Shown piece after piece: positions 57,947 through 64,000 of a DNA stretch of 64,000 bases. Below the pieces are notes generated by a model, which made no database searches, was not told where the DNA came from, and was given only the letters and a program-made list of their open reading frames with translations. Positions within the stretch are counted from its first letter, which is position 1; every line of letters starts with the position of its first letter. Made by a program: the position numbers and the translations under genes. The stretch is from Pseudomonadota bacterium (GTDB taxonomy: Bacteria > Desulfobacterota > Binatia > UBA9968), in the NCBI GenBank assembly GCA_021324155.1, contig JAJPJQ010000027.1, forward strand, positions 1 through 64,000, read 5' to 3'.

Positions 57947-60265
57947 GTGGAAAGAAAGAAGACAGTCGCAAAACGCAGCTCTCTGAAGATCGCCGGCAGC
58001 TCGGTGCCGCGCGTGGACGGCGCGGAAAAGGTCACCGGCGCGGCGGTATATACCGGCGACGTCGATCTGCCCGGCATGGGCTACGCCAAAATTCTACGCA
58101 GTCCGCTGCCGCACGCTAAAATCGTCAACATCGACGCGAAAAAGGCGGAGAAGCTTCCCGGCGTGTATGCTACGCTGACGCGCGACGACTTTTCCGGACT
58201 CAACGCGCGCTACGGCGCGATCTACAAAGACCAGTCGATCGTCGCCGCGGACAAAGTGCGTTACGCGGGCGATCCGGTCGCCGCCGTCCTCGCGGCGGAC
58301 GAAATGATCGCCGAAGAGGCGCTGAGCCTCATCGACGTCGAATACGAAGAGCTGCCGGCGCTGACGGAAATCGAAGAGGCGCTCGCCGAAGGCGCTCCCC
58401 TCGTGCACGACCAATGGTTCGGCAAGGCCGAGCTCCGCGGCTCGAGCTACGGCGCGCCGGACCGCTTCAAGGGCACCAACGTCTGCTCGCATTTCGGCTA
58501 CGCGCGCGGCGACGTCGGAAAAGCGTTTAACAACGCCACGCACGTCTTCGAAGATACGTTCCGCTTTCCCAAGGTGCAGCATTATTCGCTGGAGCCGCAC
58601 GTCATGCTCGCGCACTACGAGCAGGGGCATCTCACGGTGTGGAGCGCCTGCCAGGATCCGTTCGGACTGCGCGACCACTTGGCATCGATCTTCAATCTGC
58701 CGCTCAGCCGCGTGCGCATCATTGTGCCGTACGTCGGCGGCGGGTACGGCGGGAAGCTTTACGTGAAGGCGGAGCCGATCGCTGCGGCGCTGTCGTGGAA
58801 GGCGCGCCGGCCGGCGAAGCTCGTGATGGGCGTGGGCGAAAGCTTCAAGACCGTCACGCGGCATCCCGCGCGCATCCGAATCAAGAGCGCCGTCGCTAAA
58901 GACGGCCGCCTGCTCGCGCGCGAGTGCGAGATTTACATGAACACCGGCGCCTACGCCGACGCCGGGCCGCGCGTGACGCAGAAAGCCGGCTATCGCGCGC
59001 TCGGGCCGTACCGGATTCCGGATGCGAAGATCGACGCGTACTGCGTCTATACGAACACCGTCCCTGCAGGCGCGTTTCGCGGCTTCGGCGCAGTGCAGGT
59101 CGCGTGGGCGTACGAATCGCACACGGATCTGATTGCCGAGCGGCTCGGCATGGACCCGGTCGAGTTCCGGCTTAAAAATATTCTCAAGAAGGGCGAGGAG
59201 TATACGCCCGGCGATACGCCGGTCGACTGCGATCTGAAAGAAGGGTTGCTGAAGGTCGCCGGCGCGCTCGACTGGAAAGCGAAACCGAAGCCGAGCGTCG
59301 GAAAAGGCGTCAGCGTCTGCCTCAAGGACGCGGGCGGCACTTTCAAAATCGCCGGCGCTACGGTGAAGATGTCGTCCGACGGCAGCGTCGTGCTTTTGAC
59401 CGGCACGGTCGAGGTCGGCCAAGGTTCGAAGACCGCGCTGTCGCAGGTCGTCGCCGAGGTGCTCGGGCTCCCGCTTGAACGCGTTTTCGTCGCGCAGCTC
59501 GACACCGACACAACGCCATACGACGTATCGACAAGCGCCAGCAGCTCGATGACGGTCATGGGACTCGCCGTAAAGCGCGCCGCCGAAGACGCGAAAAAAC
59601 AATTGCTCGACGCGGCGGCGCAAGTATTAGGCTGCAACGCGAGCGAGCTGAAGCTCGCCGATGGCAAAGTGGTCGGGAAGCGCGGTAAGGATCTTTCCTA
59701 CGGCGGCGTCATTACCGAATTTTTCGGTAGCAAGGCGGGCGAGATCATCGGCCGCGGCGTCTATCGCGATCTAAGGACGAAGAAGGCGGCGCTCGGCGCG
59801 ACCACGACGTTCTGGGAAGTCGGCTGGGGCGGCGCCGAAGTCGAGGTCGACTCCGACACGGGTAAAATTCGGCTAAAAAAATACGTCTCCGTCGCCGATG
59901 TCGGCAAGGCGATCCATCCGATTCAATGCGAAGGACAGGACGAGGGCGGCGTCCTCTTCGGCCTCGGCCATACGCTTTTCGAGCAGATGGTCTATGAAGA
60001 CGGGCAGCTGCTGAATCCAAACCTGGTCGATTACCGCGTGCCGAATTTCGGCGACCTGCCGGAGGAGTTCTCTTCTTTCCTGATCGAGAACGCGAACGGA
60101 CCGGGGCCGTTCGGCGCCAAGGGCATGGGCGAGGGCGGGCTTCTGCCGGTCGCCTCGGCGATCGCGAATGCGATCGCGCGCGCCGTCGGAGTGCGCTTTT
60201 ACGAGCTGCCGATCACTCCGGAGAAGCTCTGGCGCTCGCTGGAATCGGCGAAAAAGCCGCGCTAA
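57947..60265 (+). CDS. Molybdenum hydroxylase large subunit (xanthine dehydrogenase/CoxL family), second copy
   Basis: The 772-residue protein starts at GTG 57947. It shows GAAVYTGDVDLPGMGYAKIL, IVPYVGGGYGGKLYVKAEPI, GAFRGFGAVQVAWAYESHTD, VEVGQGSKTALSQVVAEVLG and the C-terminal GAKGMGEGGLLPVAS with its catalytic Glu. It is a paralogue of 25473-27767 with similar length. FeS and FAD subunits are again missing from the locus. Its stop overlaps that of the convergent AI-2E-type gene by three bases. The substrate is likely an N-heterocycle or aromatic compound, by inference only. Confidence 0.9.
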   Translation: MERKKTVAKRSSLKIAGSSVPRVDGAEKVTGAAVYTGDVDLPGMGYAKILRSPLPHAKIVNIDAKKAEKLPGVYATLTRDDFSGLNARYGAIYKDQSIVAADKVRYAGDPVAAVLAADEMIAEEALSLIDVEYEELPALTEIEEALAEGAPLVHDQWFGKAELRGSSYGAPDRFKGTNVCSHFGYARGDVGKAFNNATHVFEDTFRFPKVQHYSLEPHVMLAHYEQGHLTVWSACQDPFGLRDHLASIFNLPLSRVRIIVPYVGGGYGGKLYVKAEPIAAALSWKARRPAKLVMGVGESFKTVTRHPARIRIKSAVAKDGRLLARECEIYMNTGAYADAGPRVTQKAGYRALGPYRIPDAKIDAYCVYTNTVPAGAFRGFGAVQVAWAYESHTDLIAERLGMDPVEFRLKNILKKGEEYTPGDTPVDCDLKEGLLKVAGALDWKAKPKPSVGKGVSVCLKDAGGTFKIAGATVKMSSDGSVVLLTGTVEVGQGSKTALSQVVAEVLGLPLERVFVAQLDTDTTPYDVSTSASSSMTVMGLAVKRAAEDAKKQLLDAAAQVLGCNASELKLADGKVVGKRGKDLSYGGVITEFFGSKAGEIIGRGVYRDLRTKKAALGATTTFWEVGWGGAEVEVDSDTGKIRLKKYVSVADVGKAIHPIQCEGQDEGGVLFGLGHTLFEQMVYEDGQLLNPNLVDYRVPNFGDLPEEFSSFLIENANGPGPFGAKGMGEGGLLPVASAIANAIARAVGVRFYELPITPEKLWRSLESAKKPR

Positions 60266-62130
60266 GTTTTCGCGGCGTTTTGCTTCGCATCCCGATTCCG
60301 CGGGCCGGCGACCGATTTATCCGGCGATTCACAGAAATCGAGAATCGCTTTCCGCGCTTCCATGAGAGTCGTAACGACCTGATCCGCTCCGGCGGCGAGC
60401 AAAAGCTTTCGCTGTTCTTCGATCTCGTTGAACTCGTTGGTCAGTCCCCACCGGCCGACGAGGATTCGAGCCTTGGTCGCGCGCGCGCGGAGTTTCTTGG
60501 CGAGGTGGCGTGCCCTGGCGATGCCGCCGGGAGCGACGCTGCCGATACAAATCAAAACCGGCTTTTTCTCCGCTTCGATCCGCTCAAGATTGAGCGCACC
60601 AGGCCGTGGCTCAATATGCAGGGCGCAATGCTCGGCTTCGAGCAGACGCTGGAGCATGCGGAGAGCGAGCGCGTCGTTTTCGTCCTGCGCGGGACAGGCC
60701 CAAACGTCGGCCTTATTAAAAATGACTGTTCGCACATTGCGTGACTCCTCCGCGTCGCCGCCGTGACCGTTTTTTCCGTTAAGATGCTCGACATCAATCT
60801 CCTGGACGATATCGTCGGTCGCTTGGCGCAAGAACAATTCATCTTCCTGGGTCAGCTTGCCGCGGCGGTAATCAAATTTCGCCTGATACAGGGCCGGAAG
60901 CAGAATCTGATCGTAGACCTGCTCCGGTGCATGCTCGTTTTCCAGATAGTTCTCCACGATCTCGACGGCTTCGTCGTAATCCGAGGCGAGAAGGCGCTGG
61001 TAGTAGGTGGTCTCGGTTCGCATCACCGGCTCGTCACTCATGAGCACGACGAGGAAGTTGAGCTGCGGAATATATTTTCCGAGTACGACGAGGCAGACCG
61101 TCATCGGAGTCGCCATGATCATGCCCACCGGCCCCCAGATCAACGCCCAAAACGCGATAGCGATCAGTAGCGCGACCTGCGAGATGCCAGCGCTGTGCCC
61201 ATAGAGCAGCGGCTCTAGGATCATCGCGACAGTGAACTCGAGTACGAGAAAGAGACCGACGACGACGAGCGGCCAGAGCCATCCGGGAAAGATGGCCCAG
61301 GCGAGCGCGCTGGGCAGTACGAGACCGATCCACACGCCGGCATAAGGAATGAAACGCAGGAAGCCGGCGAAGAGCCCCCACATCAACGCATAGGGCAACC
61401 CGACGAAATAGAGGCTCAAGCCGACGGCGATCCCATAACTGCCGTTGATGACCGACTGCATGATAAGGTAACGGCTGATACGTCGCGCCACCTCTTCGAG
61501 CGCCTTCGTGGTAATGTTCATCCGCCCGAAGCCGAAAAGCCGTATCAGACGGTTTCGCAGCTCGACGCGGTCGACCAACATGAAGATCACCAGGATGACG
61601 ACGAGGCCGGCGCTGCCCAGGAGTTCGATCGCGCTAGCCGCGCCGAGCGGCAGCGACCACGGCGGCGCTGCGGGTTGCGGCGCGGGCGGCCTCGGAGTAG
61701 TTTTGCCGCCGTCCTCTTTGTCGATCTGCTTCTTAACTTCTTCGACCGTTTGCTGAACTTTGCCAATGGGGCCGCCTTTGCCGAAGCGTTTCAAGTCTGC
61801 GATCTTCTCGACAATATTCCCTCTGTATTGCGGTAATTCGTTGGCGAACGAGACGACTTGGCGAACTGTCATCCAGCCGAACGAGCCGATAAGCGCAACC
61901 GCGAGGAGAACGACGAGGATGACCGCCGGAACGCGCGGCAACCGCAGCTTTTGCAGGCCGTCGACGATCGGGCTCAGCAGGAAGGTAAGGAGAACGGATA
62001 GCGCGATGGGAATGAGGACGGGACTTGCCCAATAGAGGGATGCTATGATGATGCCTGCGCTGACGAGCACGGCCCAGCCGGGAGGGGTCTTTTCGCGGAG
62101 AGCCGCAGTTCCTGCCGCCGCATCCACCAT
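60262..62130 (-). CDS. AI-2E-family transporter with long C-terminal extension
   Basis: Starting at the ATG 62130, the protein has 622 residues. The first 350 follow the AI-2E exporter pattern: PPGWAVLVSAGIIIASLYWA, LSVLLTFLLSPIVDGLQ, a soluble insert, and the paired helices ending near AFWALIWGPVGMIMATPMT. Normal family members have about 350 residues. Here a further 270 residues follow, including a Rossmann-like part with KKPVLICIGSVAPGGIARA and RILVGRWGLTNEFNEIEE, and phospho-acceptor-like regions. The extension may be a sensor or regulator. The transport substrate is not certain. Confidence 0.82.
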   Translation of the reverse strand: MVDAAAGTAALREKTPPGWAVLVSAGIIIASLYWASPVLIPIALSVLLTFLLSPIVDGLQKLRLPRVPAVILVVLLAVALIGSFGWMTVRQVVSFANELPQYRGNIVEKIADLKRFGKGGPIGKVQQTVEEVKKQIDKEDGGKTTPRPPAPQPAAPPWSLPLGAASAIELLGSAGLVVILVIFMLVDRVELRNRLIRLFGFGRMNITTKALEEVARRISRYLIMQSVINGSYGIAVGLSLYFVGLPYALMWGLFAGFLRFIPYAGVWIGLVLPSALAWAIFPGWLWPLVVVGLFLVLEFTVAMILEPLLYGHSAGISQVALLIAIAFWALIWGPVGMIMATPMTVCLVVLGKYIPQLNFLVVLMSDEPVMRTETTYYQRLLASDYDEAVEIVENYLENEHAPEQVYDQILLPALYQAKFDYRRGKLTQEDELFLRQATDDIVQEIDVEHLNGKNGHGGDAEESRNVRTVIFNKADVWACPAQDENDALALRMLQRLLEAEHCALHIEPRPGALNLERIEAEKKPVLICIGSVAPGGIARARHLAKKLRARATKARILVGRWGLTNEFNEIEEQRKLLLAAGADQVVTTLMEARKAILDFCESPDKSVAGPRNRDAKQNAAKT

Positions 62131-62218
62131 GGTCCATTCAAGCAAATGAGCGGGCTTGGGGCAATAACGTGGGTTATGGTATCTTTCGGCCCGGCTGCTT
62201 CTTGCCTAAAATAGACTA

Positions 62219-63028
62219 ATGGCCGAGATGATCGAACAAGGCGCGCTGGCTCTACCGCAGCGGCGGGGCATCCGCTTCGGTGTATTGCTCGAGCGTCTGT
62301 CGCTCGTCGCCGGGCTGGTTACGATTTGGTGGCTTCTGTCGTTCTCCGCGCCGCCATACGTGCTGCCTGGCCCGCAGCGCGTTTGGAGCGCCCTCAGCAT
62401 CATCGCCGCACACGGTGACTTGTGGAGGAACCTCGGCATAACTTTCTGGCGCGTGGCCCTCGGTTTTGTGTTGGCAACTATCATCGGGCTGCCATTCGGA
62501 ATCGTTTTGGGCGCCAACCGACGGCTCGGCGAGTTCTTCGAGCCGGTGCTGCCGGTTCTCAACACCGTGTCTTCGGCGATCTGGGCGATCTTCGCGATCA
62601 TCTGGTTTGGCATTTCCAACGCGACTACCATCTTCGTCGTCTTCATGACGGCGATGCCGCTTATCATCACGAATGTCTGGCAGGGGACGCGCGCGGTCAA
62701 CGCCGACTTCATCGAGCTCGCGCGCGTCCTACGCATGCCGGACTGGAAGATCATGGCCAAGATCTATCTGCCGACGATCCTGCCGTATTTTTTTTCCGGC
62801 GCCCGGCTCGCGTTCGGTTTCGGTTGGCGCGTCTCTCTCGTAGCGGAGACGATCGGCTCGTCGAGCGGCGTCGGCTACCGGCTGCGCCAGGCGGCGGACC
62901 TCGTACGCACCGATCAGGTGTTTGCATGGACGCTCACGATGGTTGTTTTGATGGCCGCCCTCGAAATGGGCGTGCTGTCGCCGCTGGAGCGGCACCTGTT
63001 TCGTTGGAAAAAGGAAGCGGAAGCATGA
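62219..63028 (+). CDS. ABC transporter permease (SsuC/TauC type)
   Basis: The 269-residue permease has six membrane helices and the EAA loop ARVLRMPDWKIMAKIYLPTI, followed by GFGWRVSLVAETIGSSSGVG. This is the nitrate/sulfonate/taurine class that pairs with NMT1/SsuA-type binding proteins. It overlaps the ATPase gene by four bases. It is the only permease of this class in the window, while thirteen or more binding proteins of the class are present. Confidence 0.92.
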   Translation: MAEMIEQGALALPQRRGIRFGVLLERLSLVAGLVTIWWLLSFSAPPYVLPGPQRVWSALSIIAAHGDLWRNLGITFWRVALGFVLATIIGLPFGIVLGANRRLGEFFEPVLPVLNTVSSAIWAIFAIIWFGISNATTIFVVFMTAMPLIITNVWQGTRAVNADFIELARVLRMPDWKIMAKIYLPTILPYFFSGARLAFGFGWRVSLVAETIGSSSGVGYRLRQAADLVRTDQVFAWTLTMVVLMAALEMGVLSPLERHLFRWKKEAEA

Positions 63029-63822
63029 TGCCAGCCGGCGAAGAGCGAACGGCGCCCGCGCCTTGCGCGGACGATACTCTGCCGATCAGCCTCTCGAAAG
63101 TCGGCAAAAGCTTTCCTGGCCCGAACGGCGCACGCCTCGAAGTGTTGCGGGACATCGATCTCGCGGTCAAGGAACATTCGATCGTCGGCTTGCTCGGCGC
63201 TTCCGGCGCCGGAAAGAGCACGCTGCTCAACATCATCGCCGGCATCGTCAAACCGGACCGCGGCCGCGTCTGCATCTGCGGCGCACGCAGCGACGAGCTG
63301 AACGACTGGTGCGCGGCGAGTTACATGTTTCAGGACGACCGACTGCTCCCGTGGCGCACCGCCGTGCGGAACGTCGAGTTCGCGCTCGAGGCCAGCGCGA
63401 CTCCGAAAGCCGAGCGCGTCCGGCGCGCGAGGGAAGCGTTTCGACTGGTCGGCCTCGACACGTTCGAGGATGCGTTCCCGTACCAGCTATCAGGAGGCAT
63501 GAGGAGCCGCGTCGCGCTGGCGCGGAGCCTCGTCACAGAGCCGAAAATTCTTTTAATGGATGAGCCGTTCTCGCGGCTCGACGCGCAGACGCGCAGCCAC
63601 TTGCACGGCGAGCTGCTGCGCATCCACAGTCTCATGGCCATGACCGTAGTTTTCGTCACGCACGACGTGGAGGAGGCGGTTCTGCTGGCGGATGAGGTCG
63701 TGGTCATGTCGCCCCGTCCCGGCACGATCCGCGAGATCGTGCCGATCGCGCCGTCGCGGCCGCGCGATCCTATCGAGCCTGAAGTCGCCGCTTACATCCG
63801 GCGGCTTAGAGCGCTAATCTAA
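63025..63822 (+). CDS. ABC transporter ATPase (SsuB/TauB type)
   Basis: The ATG at 63025 overlaps the permease stop (ATGA). The 265-residue protein has Walker A GASGAGKST at 58-66, the Q-loop region SYMFQDDRLLPWRT, signature LSGGMRSRVALARSL, Walker B ILLMDEPFSRLD and the switch His in VFVTHDVEEA. It powers the permease encoded just upstream. The open frame reaches back to 62422 but that part overlaps the permease gene. Confidence 0.93.
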   Translation: MMPAGEERTAPAPCADDTLPISLSKVGKSFPGPNGARLEVLRDIDLAVKEHSIVGLLGASGAGKSTLLNIIAGIVKPDRGRVCICGARSDELNDWCAASYMFQDDRLLPWRTAVRNVEFALEASATPKAERVRRAREAFRLVGLDTFEDAFPYQLSGGMRSRVALARSLVTEPKILLMDEPFSRLDAQTRSHLHGELLRIHSLMAMTVVFVTHDVEEAVLLADEVVVMSPRPGTIREIVPIAPSRPRDPIEPEVAAYIRRLRALI

Positions 63823-63837
63823 AGCAATGGAGGAGTA

Positions 63838-64000
63838 ATGAAGCCTATATACCTGGTTCTCATCCTGATTCTGACGTTCTTCACTGCCTCGCCGGCTAGC
63901 GCGCAGCAGATGAAAGTAGGCTATTGGACGAGCGGTTTCAGCCTTGGATTCGGCACTGTGATGGAACAGATGAAATTCGCCGAGCAGGAGGGAATTAAGG
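63838..64000 (+). CDS. NMT1/THI5-like ABC substrate-binding protein (partial, 3' end outside window)
   Basis: The ATG at 63838 follows GGAGGAGTA by a few bases. The 54 visible codons start with a signal peptide (MKPIYLVLILILTFFTASPA, cleaved near ASA) and continue QQMKVGYWTSGFSLGFGTV into the first lobe. This is the binding protein for the transporter encoded just upstream and the only one in the window with a complete partner set. The frame runs off the window. Confidence 0.85.
   Translation, partial: MKPIYLVLILILTFFTASPASAQQMKVGYWTSGFSLGFGTVMEQMKFAEQEGIK

Noticed and set aside
58094-59623. 509-codon open frame antisense to the second molybdenum hydroxylase
   Set aside because: It mirrors the codon pattern of the real gene and has no recognisable motif.
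1-64000. Prophage, insertion sequence, CRISPR array or tRNA-associated island
   Set aside because: No transposase, integrase, phage structural gene, regular direct-repeat array or tRNA was recognised on either strand.

Overview
The window is about 60% GC, densely coded, and has no rRNA, tRNA, CRISPR array or transposase that I can recognise. The gene content suggests an uncultured soil or sediment bacterium near the former Deltaproteobacteria (Binatota, Desulfobacterota, Rokubacteria or Tectomicrobia-like). It combines many solitary periplasmic binding proteins, amidohydrolase-2 enzymes, UbiD, cupins, molybdenum hydroxylases and a luciferase-like monooxygenase. This placement is an inference from gene content, not from a marker phylogeny.

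Layout. 1-9.1 kb is mostly housekeeping: a truncated M48 lipoprotein peptidase, uvrC, an amidohydrolase, a ComEC-like protein, a GNAT acetyltransferase, a TPR protein and a DUF5666-like protein behind a sigma-54-type promoter. 9.1-19.3 kb holds an asparaginase-family protein, an F420/LLM oxidoreductase, a binding protein, a minus-strand set of bicupin, cytochrome c and Mo sulfite-oxidase-like protein, then two iron-type binding proteins framing a polysaccharide deacetylase and a class II aldolase. 19.4-23.6 kb has a 1084-residue FG-GAP surface protein and two small unknown genes.

24.5-45.6 kb is the most unusual part. It is a 21-kb run of plus-strand genes with very short gaps or 4-bp overlaps. 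Nine NMT1/THI5-like substrate-binding proteins alternate with soluble enzymes: a molybdenum hydroxylase, an M20 peptidase, a cupin, a 4,5-dihydroxyphthalate-decarboxylase-like protein, a VOC protein and an SDR. No permease or ATPase lies in the run. Its core (37.6-42.4 kb) is a doubled module of binding protein, diiron oxygenase, diiron oxygenase. The four oxygenase paralogues all show D-x6-H ... E ... H-x3-D-x2-H, the ligand pattern of heme-oxygenase-like diiron oxidases (CADD/UndA/SznF type). A cytochrome bd oxidase follows directly. A fifth, more distant family member lies at 23.7-24.4 kb, divergent from another binding protein.

45.6-64 kb contains a rhomboid protease, a LysR regulator, an oligopeptide uptake operon without its ATPases, an M19 dipeptidase, two more binding proteins, an amidohydrolase, a UbiD decarboxylase, a tiny zinc ribbon, a second molybdenum hydroxylase large subunit, an AI-2E-type transporter with a long C-terminal extension, and finally one complete SsuBC-type transporter whose binding protein runs off the window.

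Taken together, the genes suggest capture and oxidative breakdown of small organic, possibly aromatic or N-heterocyclic, compounds. Many solitary binding proteins may share few transporters or act as sensors. The substrates cannot be read from the sequence.
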